A DNA stretch of 64,000 nt from Phorcus lineatus (taxonomy: Eukaryota > Mollusca > Gastropoda > Trochida > Trochidae). The stretch covers positions 41,402,520 to 41,466,519 of the forward strand of contig OV121089.1 in the NCBI GenBank assembly GCA_921293015.1, in the 5' to 3' direction. Shown here in pieces: positions 24,401 through 36,340 of the stretch (position 1 is the first letter of the stretch; every line of letters begins with the position of its first letter). The translations under genes and the position numbers were made by a program. Under the pieces are notes generated by a model. That model saw nothing but the letters and a program-made list of their open reading frames with translations. It searched no databases and was not told where the DNA came from.

Positions 24401-27400
24401 AACAGATATTTATGAAAACAGATATATCATTTAAATAATTTGCATATATATATTGGGGCCTTTTAAAGCAGTTTTTGTTCTTTCAGATTGACTGCAGAAG
24501 AGGTGCGCAGACAGCACCCACGAGCCATCGCTAATCAGCTGGACACAACTCTGGTGTGTAACGAGCGCCTCAAGATTGACCTGAAGCAAGCAGAGAAGGA
24601 GAGAGACAAGCTCAAGTGTATAGTCAAGGATCTGCGCATATCCCTCTCTGCCAAACATAAACTTCTAGAGCAGCTTGAGGCACAGCAAGAATCTGCCAAG
24701 GCAGAACTTGAGGTGCATAATATCTTCATTGAAGAATTCTTGTCTTTCCTGGTTTACTTCCCCATGTGTGATTTTTTATAAATACATAATTTTTAGTTCT
24801 ATATAGATAATTGAACAATTTGATGTATACAAAATTATGATGTAAATCTCGTGCAAATAGGAAGCAAGTGAGCATTTGCTGAATGTCATGTCTGGTTCAT
24901 TGTCCAATTTAGCCTTTGATTTTCATTGTTTCAAGATTTGTCATAAAAATCAGTCAACAGGTGAGGATTTTTTATCCTTTTGTGTAACATTATATTGATG
25001 TATCTCTGTTAACTAATTTTCTGCCTTATTCGGGAAGCTTTGATCATTGCCAATAGGCAATCCACAAATTGCTTACCGGAAAATCAAGTTGTGCAAAATA
25101 AAAGTTATGGAGCTTATCCTAAACAATTGAAAACTATTTAGCTTTACAATTGTTTTCAACATTGTAGGAAATGCACTTTTCGGTGGTTCGGGACTTCCAG
25201 ACTAAGGTTGAGGAACGGGAGGAACAGATTGTCTCCCTCGAGTCCGAGGTGAATAACCTCAAGTCCCTGGTTGTGGAGTCTGAGATGTCCTACGAGAGTT
25301 TCAAATCTACGCTGGAGGAGCGGTGCGAGATGCTGCAATGTCAGCTCGACCAACAGGAAGCCCACCATCTGTCACAGGTCGGTTGTTTCTCAACTGCTTT
25401 CTTGAAACCCTTTCTCTGCTCAATTATTGCCAAAATACTCTTGGCTAGTTAGGGATCCAAACTTTGCGTTTGACGAAAGTTATCACTAAAGAAAAGCTCT
25501 CTTTAAGTACTGCTGCATGGGTATATGAAGGGTAAAAAATCACTTTTTTTTAATTTGTGACCTTTTTAAAAATATTTAGGTAACTTATACCTGTCTAGAA
25601 ATGATATCCAGAAAAATGAAATTGTAAGTTAAAGTACAAGTATCTTTGAATTGATTTTTTTACTTTAATTTCTAAAAGTAGTCATGAAGTGATTTGAGTG
25701 TTTCTGATGTGACAGTCGTTTGATGCTAATGAATCCTGTTTAGTGATCCTTTCTCATCTCTGATTTGTTTTTATCCCCCGCCCAACATAGTTGGCGGGGG
25801 ATATTGAAATGGTCACCGTCCGTCCGTTCGTCCGTCCGTCCCGATAATGTTTCCGGAGCACAACTCCAAAACGGTGAGACCTATCTCGACGAAACTTGGT
25901 ATGTGCAACGGGCATCATGCGGAGATGTGCCTTTTGGGGTTTTCAATTTCTTTGCATTTTTATTTTTACCCGTTTCCATGGAAACGTAACATAGGATTTC
26001 GTTTCCGGACCACAACTCCAAAACTGTGAGACCTAGCTCGACGAAACTTGGTATGTGCAACGGGCATCATGCGTAGATGTGCCTTTTGGGGTTTTGAACT
26101 TCTTTGCATTTTTATTTTTACCCGTTTTCATGGAAACGTAACATAGGATTTCTTAAAGGTTGTTTGTAGAAAAACAACATGATCACTGTTCAATATTCCA
26201 CAACTAGTATCCTTAACTACCCTTTCCCTTTGGCGGGGGATATAGCTGACTCTGTCTGCTTGTCTACATTGTAAGTTTCTATTAATTAATTGATTGTACA
26301 TTGTTATATTCATCTCCAGTCAGCCACATTTAAAATAAAACTTGCTATGTGTAGGTTGCAGAGATGGAGGCTAGTTTCGAGAGGAACAACTACAAGTTGC
26401 AGTTTGAACGGTCGCAGCAGATGATTCGAGAGTTGCAAGCTCAACTTGACGAGTTCGCAGACATCATGGCTGACTTTGAGGTCACGGAAAAACTTCAGGT
26501 ACTTATAAGGATATACTGTTAGTTGCTTCTTTTATTTTTCATGCTATTTGAAGGATTTTAAACATTTTGAGTTATCTATATATATGTATATCTATGAATG
26601 CATGTAATTTACATAGAAATGACATTCACGTTATTTTTTTTTTCTCACAGGGTGAAGTTCACTCCACTATTTCAGAGACACATAGAAAACTGAGGTATGC
26701 TGGAGTACGAAATGCTGAAATGAGGAAAAAACTTATCTCAGAGGTAATAAAAACCAAGACATCCTTATAATTGAAAACACATAGTTATTTGACAGGACTT
26801 AAAAGAATTTTTTGTATTGGGCAGTCAGATTTAAAAACTGACATGTTATGAAGAAGATGTTTTTACTTCAATCAGGTTATAAATTTTTTTATTCATTCTT
26901 ACATGTGAAACAATATTATTAAGGAAATGTGATGCCAGTGAATACATTGGCTTTGCTGAACTCCTTGATGTGATTTTAACTTTAAACAAAACAAAATGTC
27001 CACTTTTATCAAAGAATACAATTGAGAATTAACTTTCTTCCTTCAGTTTGTTGCAATGCAGAAGATGAAGAAGGAACTGACTCATGACTTACAGAACTTC
27101 AAGCAGGAGAACGAGAGCCTGAGAGAAGAGTGTGACAGTCTCGCCAAATCAGTCTCACTCTCACACGACAACAATGCTCAGGTGAGTCTCATTATCATAT
27201 CAACAGCATTCAGAGTACCTCATCACAGTCCAGAAGCAACAGGACTAAACAGTTGAGTGTTTGGCCACCCATTGTACTATTGTACTTCGTCTTCAGATTG
27301 GGACTATGTTTCATGATACAACCATATTCTTATCATTGTCACTGAGAAAAGAACATCTGCTTTATATGCCTGAAAATTGTATGGATTATTGCATGTAAAA

Positions 27401-30400
27401 GTTTTTTTAAATCTCCTAATTTTCAGCCTGATTACAGTGTAATATGACCCTTCTGCCAGCCTGGAGGTAATTGACAAAATTATACTTTTGGACTGGTAAA
27501 TTTTCAGTTTTATCTTATATGCTGCTGATTTGTTACAGGGCGATTTTACTTTATTTTTCGGGGGCACAGTTAGTAAGCAGAGCTAGGCAAATAAAGTAGC
27601 TTCTTTTGCAGAGAAATATCACTTGATGTTTTTTTTTTTGTCTGCTCTCCAGCTGGAGTCACTGTACTCAAGCACAGCATCTGATCTGCTGCAGGCCACA
27701 TCCTATGTGTGTCAGATGAACCTGGAGCTGGTCGGGGCGAGGAAAGGTAGTGATAGTAAGCATGGATGTCAAGTTTCATTTCTTATTTCATCAAAGCAAA
27801 TTTAGTTTATTTAATGATTTTAAGATTTGTTAAAGATTATGTATTGACGAGTTTTACCATGTGTCCTTCATTCTACTGTGAGAGACTACTGACGTGTGTT
27901 GTGTTGTACCCAGCCCTGCAGGACCTGCTGCTGACGAAGGATCTGCTGGTACACCACCTGGGGGAGCTCAAGGACAAGGAGGAGCAGACTACACAGGAGC
28001 TGGACTCACTCCACCAGCAGCTGGAGCACCTCGACTCGGTCCTCAAGGAGGAAACCAAGAGGTCAGATTTATCTCTCCTGATCATGTACACCAAGTGTTC
28101 CTTCCTGTTCATATTTAGGGTTAAATCCTAGCTTTTTATTATCAAAAGATATTTGTTGTTGCTTTCTGACTTCTCACGGAGCAGTATGAGATAGACTTAC
28201 ATTTCATTTTTTGTACATGTGCAAACTTCATGTAAAGAAAAGCATCACTGATTTGTCAGCTGATTTGATGAACATGTAATGCCTGTTAACATCATTTCCG
28301 GTGTATCACCTCAACCCTTGTTTTTGATTTTCAGGAAGGAGGATTGGGAGAGAATAGCAATAGATGGTAGAAGCCTGTTTGAAGAGAAGAGAGCTGAGTA
28401 AGTGTTGCTATAGGCATTCCACTTTGTAGAGTGTCTCCTAATATTTCTTGTTTGCAATTGGTTCATATGCACTGCAAAGTGTCTGTACTCTAGATTAATC
28501 CTTGTTTGCAGGTATGATCAGGTTGTTGTAAACCTTGAACGCACTCTCGACAACAGAGAACACGACATCGATATCCTTGAGAAGGACTTGCTGGAATGTC
28601 GAGAAATCATTTTAGAGCACAGACACACAATGGTTGAGATGGAGAGCGAGTACAAGTCTTTGAAAGAAACGTCCAACAAGGAACAGACGGACCAGGCAGA
28701 GCTACAGGTAATAATGCAATCATAACATTTCCACACGTACCCAAATAAGGAGGATATAAAATATTGGATATTTATTCCTTTATAATTAGAATAATTACTT
28801 TCACAATTACGTTAAGGATAACATACAAGTAACCGTACATTCGTGAAAAAGAATGTACGAGCCGCGGAGCGGCGAGGACATTGTTTTCACGAATGTACGG
28901 TTACGAGTATGTTATCTGACTTAAAATACAGCCTAGTTTAAAGTGTTTTTTGTATGACCTGCTTTGGTTTATGATAATAACATTCGTATTTCATTGTATA
29001 ATTAAAACACAAAAAACGTTTTTCAATAAAATAAAATCCTTTAACAAAATTTGAGATGGTCCCAACTGGTTCACCGGTCATTCTTAATGCACGTGCAACG
29101 TAACCATCTTGCCGATACATTCTTAATGCACGTGCAACGTTACCCTTTCGCCAGTACATTCCTAATGCACGTGCAATGTAACCATCTAGCTAGTACATTC
29201 TTAATGCACGTGCAACGTTACCAGCTTAATTCACGAGCAAGACGTTTGAAACCGCAATCAGCTTGGGCTTTGGTATAAAAGGAAGGTGGTCTTAATTCAA
29301 CTTAGACATTATGTATGGCAATTTTGTTGTTGAGTGGGAAGACATGGCCGAGTATCCACACTTCGAAGACATTTCTTCAGAGGATGATGTTGTGTTATCA
29401 AATAATGAAACCAGTTCCCTTCCGGGGACCATCTCAAAATTATTATTGCTCAATTGTCCACATAGAAGCAGTAGATTCTTGTAGGATAATGTATGATTGA
29501 AACAATACAATGACGTCACTGCTGTATTTTAATTGTTCTTATTGCTCAAATGGTGTTAGTGCCAATGAGTAAGTTATGGGATATGGTCGCAACATAGTTC
29601 CTTGTTTCCTGTAAATGTAAAACAAAATTTCTTGCCAAATAGATTTGGTAGTAATTATAAATAATCCAACAGATTTGTAGTATTATCTTCCATCAATTGA
29701 ATGCACGTTAGCTTTATTGCCCTAGTGAACACTGCAAAATTACACTCAACAGCTCAAGATTTTGCTGAATCTGGTATCTTTTTAGCTTTTTATCATTATC
29801 CTTCATATATGCTGACACTGCATTTAGACTGGTTAAGATAAGATACGACTTTATTTTCCTGAACGAAATTTTGGTTACATTGTAATTACAAACAAGCAAA
29901 ACAAGATATTTGATCACAATACATCACAATATGACGAGCGCTAGGAAAAATGAACCAAATTCACATCCTAAATTTGGTTCTACAATACAATGTATGACGT
30001 TGATGTTGCAGTCTCTGCGAGACCATGTGGAGTTCCTGGAGGCGGAGAGGAACATGCTGATAGACTGCCTGCGAGACTCTGAGGAGAAGATCCGCTCGTT
30101 GTTCCATTTCCAGACTCAGAATCAGAAGACCATCAGTGAACAGCAACAACTCTTACAGGACTCCAGTAACAACCTGCGCTCTACACAGTACGTAATGTCC
30201 ATACAATACAGATCAGATCAAAATTAAACTGAACTTTTGATATCCAAGAGTATTTCTTTTTAATGAAATAAATGACTCATGACAGTTTTGTTTTGACCTT
30301 ACTAACATTGGTCCAAGTCAAGCAGTCAATTCATGGTCAGATAATATCGTATATTCATATTTGTTGCAAATAATACTACAATAGCAAATTTGAATTATCA

Positions 30401-33400
30401 TACATGCGAAGAAAGAGAGAAGCGTCAACCTTACTCAAAACTCTCATTGAAATTTTGCTGTTGATTATAAAAATCTTCAATCCAAATGACACAAATGTGT
30501 GCATCATTTTGTACAACAGGTAATGAATTTTAACGATTTTGTGTAATGTACCCGGTACTGGTATTACAGTGTAATATTTTCATTGCGATATTCAACTAGT
30601 GTTTACTTGTACAATATCTCTGCATGTATTTCATCTCAATAGTTTGAACTTATGATGTTATTATTCTCTTCTCAATACCCAAATATTTTTTTATTTATCA
30701 AATTATGAATAATATGAAATAATTAACTCTTATGATAAAAATGGTATTTCATGGAAGGTTGTATCCTAAATGCTTGTAACCTTGACCTTACAGAGAGGAG
30801 CTGGTGGTGACGAAGGATGAGTTGTTGAAGACCAGGAAGCAGACCGGGGACCTCCTGTGGAAACACGACCTGGAGATGAGGCGCAGCAGTGAGGCCCTCT
30901 CTGCTCTTGAGGAGAAGATGACAACCGTTCTTGGTGTCCTCAACAAGAAGGTCGGGTCAGAGGTCAGGGGATTAGACATTATCATCGTTATATCTTGTAC
31001 TTGTGCAACAGCTCTCCGAATGTGTGAAGGTTTTGAGTATGTTCAATGAAATACTATAGTATATCTGCTTCTTGTTAGGTAAATTTATCCCTGAGTCTGC
31101 GACGATTCCCTGATTGCCCTCACTAGAATTCCTAGGTATGCCATACTATGGCCTTTAAGTATCAAGCCAATTAAGGATCTTGAATTCCCTGCCAGTAATG
31201 ATATGAGGCAAATCCTGTGATGGCAATTATGGTGTTGTAGGAGTCTCACAGGTATGCATAGCCTGATTGAGCAGGATGACTTTAGTATTTATCTGAATTT
31301 TAAAATAATTGCCAAAGCACTTGTTAACATTCTCCAAATCTTCTGCATCAAATCTATTTGCTTTTCACATGAACATGTCAACAACTCTTTTGTTGCTGCT
31401 ATGAAAAGGTTGTGCTGTGTCAAAGGTGTTTGAGACAATGACTATATTGCAGGTTAATGAAGAGCACTCTCCCGCTAACATTTCGTCCGAGTCTCTGGTG
31501 AGCAAGGTCCTCAAGGCTGTACACAATCCGACAGCCTCTGCTTCTGGCAACACCTCACAAACCGATACCTCCCAGAATACTGACACCTCCTTCAGTTGGA
31601 GCCAGTCTCGTCCACGGAGCCAGGATACCAGTCCACATGAGAGATCCAAACACACAAGCCCCGGTCACTCCACCTCTCATGATGCATCTTCTCTGGACAG
31701 TGGTTACTCCAACTCCATCTCTTTCGCAAGTCCAGGAGAGGTCAGTCGGTCCAAACTAGGCTACTCTGAGGCCAGTGCATTTGCCCCAGTGAGAAGTAAG
31801 GTGAAGGAGGTGGTGCACACAGAGAGGTGCGAGGATGACGAAGCAGCCAGTGTAGCTCTGGTTGAGGAAGCTGAAGTGCTCTCCTCCCTTCTGTCAGACA
31901 TCATATCAAAGGCTAACATCCTTGAGAAGGCCTTTGAACTCTCTCTCCAAGACTTGAAAGGAGAAAAGTAAGATAATTTGCCAATACCTATTATTCATAA
32001 AACCATTACAGTTGGTGTTTTGAAGGGAATCTTTACTTAACATTTTTTATCTTGTGTAGGCAAAGTGTTTTACAAAGTAACTCTTGTATGGGTGTGTCCA
32101 TCGCACTGTAATGAATTATGGTTCAGGGTATCAAAAATTTGAGTTCAGAATCTAACAATATTCAATTAGACATGAAAGGATTGGAGCAACTGACCTTGTA
32201 TAAGGACAGGAAGCTGATCCTACTCCAAATAGAGCATCTGAAACATATTGACTGTTTTCAGCTGCCTGTTGCGGAACAAGGTGACTCAACTGGAAGGGGA
32301 GGTAAGTCGTCTACAACAGGACCGCAAACTGAGGACGGAGGAGCTCACTGAGGCCAACCAGTTCAATGAGGACCTCAAGGACCGCATACGGGAGATGGGC
32401 GAGCGCATTATTACTCTCTCGGACTACCAGTTTGATCAGAGGGTTAGTTCAGATTCCATCCCCTTTTTCTAAATCATATCTTGTCTGTGTGATCAAATGC
32501 CAGATAGGATCAGATGCTATCCTTTCTTTTTTGATATATGATGAATTCGAACATTAATAGTTGTCTTTATGGATTCTGGTCATATGACTCAATTCCTCAT
32601 ATATGGATGAGTATTTGGTATCTGAATTATAAGAGTCTCCACTTCTAATCCCTGGTGGTATGTGCAGAGTATCCGGGGTGAGGTGGAGCGTCTGCTGTCG
32701 GAGGTGAAGAGACTGGAGGGGGAGAAGGAGATATTGGAGGAACAACTCAATCAGGTCAGCCAGGACCATGCTGGGGAGTGCACCATGGGTCCACGCGATG
32801 TTCACATCCAAAGGGAACTCATTACTCTCAAGACCAAGGTATGTAATTTAGTATTAATACTCTCTTGGCTTGAAACTGTTATGTTTTCCTCTGTGGATTC
32901 AGGAAACTTAAACAAGATAAACATAACAAGAGTGAATAACCTGTCTTGCTGCTGCTTACCATGTGTTACAACTTATACTAATTAGTAATAGTAGATGTGG
33001 ATATGCAGCATCACACAAGATTCAACAATGTTGTATGATACAATTGATATCCTTACTCTCTTATCTGGAGATTTTAATTTGCCTGAGATCGGGGTCTCTT
33101 CAGCATTTCAAGTGTTTCATAACACCTTGTCTGGTAAATTATGTGTGCATCATTGGTGATGATGAGATGTAACTGTTGTTTTCTCTCTCAGAACCAGCAG
33201 TTGTTCCTCCAGATGAATGAAGAGAGAGATCGCTACCAGGACATGGGCAACAAGGCGGCTCGCAAGGTGCGCTTACTGTATAATGTTCTTCTTTATGATG
33301 TCTATAGTCATGAAACCCTTTTGTCTAAATAGGAGCAAGCTGCTGCAAATGTTAATCCCCCTCACTGTTCTTATGATGATCCTTTATCACTTCATATCTC

Positions 33401-34195
33401 AGTGATGCCACTGTTGGATTTTACCTCAACATTTTTAATAGTAACAATGATAACTGTAATGCTGTCTTTTAAGACATAGACTCCAGAAGCACTCAGTATT
33501 TCTATATGCCCTCCTCGTTTAGTAGTTAATTAGTGACCTTAGGCTGGTGAGGATTCTCTGAAGAACAGCATTACTGTCATAATTGGAAGTAACTCCTTCA
33601 AAGATCATTCCATTGTTGACACTTTTCAACCCAAGAGATACACAATAATTTTGTATTGGACATTTTTGTCCATATTTATTTTAAGTATTACTGAGATTAC
33701 ACAACAAGGTTATAAAATATTTATTAAGACTTCTCATGAATATACTTATATGCAGATGAAGATTCTAGAAGATAATTGGAAGAAAGCAGAGGCTGAAGTA
33801 TTCAGATTTGATGAACTTGTGTACTCCATACAGAAGGTAAGAATCATAGATTTAATCTCCAAACAGTAACAGATATCGACTTCCAATTCACAACCAAATA
33901 TGTTTTACTTATGTTTATTTATGTGATAACGAAAATGAGTTAAAATGGACATGCCAGAAAAGTATTAATTGCTTTTGATCTCATGTTTTAACAAAAATAG
34001 TTCAGGACAAAATGTATCATATTGCAAAATAATTGAGAACTCTCTCGTAACAAATGCCTCTTTTAAAACCAGGTGTTGGAAGACAACAAGGACTTTATCT
34101 CCAACAACGCTGAGCTTGTGAGACTGATGCGAGTAATCAATGGGGAAGATACTTTCCATCACCCGTCATCTTCCAGGACGCCAACATCATCTTAA
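21473..34195 (+). CDS. SPAG5: SPAG5/astrin-like mitotic spindle coiled-coil protein
   Basis: In vertebrates astrin works with SKAP on spindle microtubules and kinetochores. Exons: 21473-21526, 21718-21866, 22438-22558, 22771-22944, 23246-24201, 24487-24712, 25168-25377, 26355-26498, 26651-26743, 27047-27181, 27653-27746, 27914-28061, 28335-28397, 28512-28707, 30012-30187, 30794-30950, 31453-31967, 32262-32442, 32668-32838, 33192-33266, 33756-33836, 34073-34195 (TAA). Phases close to 1413 aa (human 1193). Residues 1-484 are disordered and S/T-P rich, about 485-1030 coiled coil, about 1033-1160 low-complexity Ser/Thr, then coiled coil to the end. The identification rests on this layout, a C-terminus resembling astrin's last 70 residues (ILEDNWKKAEAEV then FDELVYSIQKVL), and BLTP2 as downstream neighbour, as in human. 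A KVVRF PP1-docking-like motif spans exons 3-4. Exon 16 has a second in-frame donor after 30962. An untranslated exon at about 20526-20556 is likely. Confidence 0.72.
25776..26240. mobile_element. Interspersed element with GGCGGGGGAT inverted ends and an internal duplication
   Basis: Starts near 'tatcccccgcccaacatag' and ends 'ttggcgggggatatagc', giving GC-rich inverted ends in an AT-rich intron. Inside are a 'gtccgtccgttcgtccgtcc' tract and two tandem copies, about 155 bp each (near 25848 and 26002), of a unit containing 'gacgaaacttggtatgtgca' and 'gatgtgccttttggggtttt'. It is a widespread invertebrate repeat type and lies in SPAG5 intron 7. Confidence 0.75.
28812..28924. mobile_element. Short TTAA-bounded palindromic element
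   Basis: Begins TTAAGGATAACATAC and ends GTATGTTATCTGACTTAA. The arms pair over more than 30 bases ('gtaaccgtacattcgtgaaa' and its complement) around a GC-rich core ('gccgcggagcggcg'). TTAA flanks suggest another TTAA-target MITE, here in SPAG5 intron 14. Confidence 0.65.
29078..29222. repeat. Four-copy minisatellite carrying a CACGTG E-box per unit
   Basis: Four units of about 38-41 bp each contain 'ttaatgcacgtgcaacgt' or a one-base variant, at about 29084, 29121, 29159 and 29200. Each includes the 10-bp palindrome TGCACGTGCA. It lies in SPAG5 intron 14, directly upstream of a TATA-like sequence. Confidence 0.8.
29272..29484 (+). other. TATA box followed by a 57-codon open frame of unknown nature
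   Basis: TATAAAAG starts near 29274, and about 37 bases downstream an ATG at 29311 opens a frame to a TAG near 29482. The start of the peptide is acidic (EWEDMAEYPHFEDISSEDD). With the four-copy E-box array just upstream this looks like a compact promoter plus small reading frame inside SPAG5 intron 14. No family is recognised and no transcript can be shown. It may be part of a mobile element or a chance frame. Confidence 0.3.
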
Positions 34196-36340
34196 CATTA
34201 GACAAGTTTGGTGTACAACTTGAATATAATGACTAAATGACAACACAGAAGTTATGTAACTGACTATTTATCAACAAGGACAATTTCCGACTACCTTTAC
34301 GGAAAACCAGCAACCTAGAAGATGAATATAAGACCATTGTATGGAACTTATAGATTCTTAAATCTAAGAGTTGTTAGCAACTTGATTAATGTATGTAAAT
34401 ATTTTTAAGATATCAATTCATATTATTGGTGTTAATGTTACTCAGATTGATTTATGTTATTTGCTGTAGAAATGGAAATACTTTTACAAAAAAAACATAA
34501 TGCCCTTTACTCATTTAAAAAAAATTACCTAGTCATTGATATTAAAGGGACAGTTGTACATTATTTAATGAAAAAAGTCATCTAATGAAATTGAAAATAA
34601 ATTATACCAAGCTATGCAAATCAATTTCCCTATCTCAAATGAAAGGTGTTCACACACAGTTGACGCCAGTTGTTTTTGCTTGATAAGTGATCTTTTCTTC
34701 TACAACAACAGACGACCAGTTTAAGTAATTTTGACCCTTGAAAGCAAATACATTTGACATAAGCTACTGTTTATAAGGAAAAAATGCAAGAAATAAAATT
34801 TTCCAATAACTTGCTACTGGCCCTCTAGTGTTTGAAGTCAATCCAGAATAAGTCGGTTAAATCAAATGAAGCCAAGAAACTTCAGTGAGAAACAATTACA
34901 GGAAATTATTAACCTACTTTTCCACTTTTAGCTCTATCAACCTTTCCTCACTTTCTGTTCTGTTAATGAGGATGTATGATTAACTATAGTCTTCTTATTT
35001 ATGAAACACTCTTGTCACTTCTGGATGCAAATAAATACATTAAACTGTCTTTAGTGCTTGCTTATTTATGTTATGAAATGTTATTACTAATAGGATGAAT
35101 CAAGGTCTCTCACAACTAGTTTGTTTTCAACTGCTATATGGGCCACATTTGCCTGCATTGAATCGTAAGTGATTGTCTGGTCTTTTTGGTCTCACAAAAT
35201 TGTTTTACATAGCTATCAACTTAAGAGACACCCAGTGTTTTCAATAATTAATCCCCAAATGACTGTGTATGATGAATAATAATTTTCGAAGTCAAAAACA
35301 GCCTCAATTCCGCACTACGCCAAAATTATCAAACTGGATGTCCTGTCTGCTTTATATCAAAAATCATGTTTGTCCTATTGATGCCTCCACAGTTTGATAA
35401 AAATTACAGTTCATACTGTCACTAAACTAAACAGATAAGCTTTGATATATTTTATTTAGGTATGTCATGATACAGGTACCTAGAAATATGATACTTATCA
35501 CTATACATAGGCACGCCGTTAATGGCTGAATCCATAATAGAAACGAGACTCATCACTATCGACCTGTTAAATAGACTGGGTCAATAACAATTAGTCTCAT
35601 TTCTATTGTTGATACAGTTTTGCTTTAATAAAGTAACTAAGCAAAAATATGAGTTATGGACTGACTATGATAGAGAAATACAAGACAATAATAAGTTATT
35701 AACATAAAACAAGACCTTTTAGATATTTGAAATATTGCTGTTAAAGTTTTGGAAGGTGAAATACTCAGATACATTTGTTCAAATCTAGTCCTCACACAAC
35801 ATTCCTTTCTAAATCTAAAATATTTGTGCATTAATAGAAAAGACAATACATCGATTCAATCGAAGAGCTAGATTTTGGAATAAGATAAACACAATCATAT
35901 ACATTTATGAAAAACAATCATCAAGTTTATAGAAATTGTATTTCCAAATACATATATAGTCTCTAATATTCTCTTATTCATCTAACAATATTTCCTTTTA
36001 TAGTTCTCCCAACAATACAATCCATTTTCAGACAAAAGATTTATTTGTTCACTCTTCAAGAAAAATAAAATATTTTTACATGCAAATAAAGGTAATGTCA
36101 ATCTCAAGAATATTTTCTTCAATAGAAAGTTTTGTATACTGTGTCATAGGCAAACAAGGAATCTATAATTTGGATATTTATAACCTTAGTGTGGTGGCAA
36201 ATCAGGACTTCCACGACTTTCCGAACAAACTCTTCCTGGATGGTTTTTCCTGCCCAGCCTGGAATCAAGCAGACACGTTAGATACAGATGAACTTCAATA
36301 ATGTGTGACAATTAACTTTTACAGTTAATTGCTGTAAGAA
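31001..36340. repeat. Segmental duplication, copy 1 (SPAG5 3' half plus orphan BLTP2 exon)
   Basis: Aligns by eye to 54565-62160. Similarity begins at 'ttgtgcaacagctctcc' in SPAG5 intron 16, covers exons 17-22 and the whole 3' region, and ends just past the 36202-36258 exon copy. Relative to copy 2 it lacks about 2.4 kb at 35530, while copy 2 lacks exon 19. SPAG5 is intact in this copy. Confidence 0.9.
36202..36258 (-). pseudogene. Orphan copy of the terminal BLTP2 exon
   Basis: Minus-strand 57 bases, preceded by an acceptor (TTCCAG on the minus strand), encode AGQEKPSRKSLFGKSWKS plus stop. The real BLTP2 last exon at 62021-62077 reads AGQEKPSKKSLFGKSHKS, so there are two substitutions. No other BLTP2 exon lies within reach on the right. 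The copy came with the segmental duplication and can have no host transcript unless something else splices to it. Confidence 0.85.
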
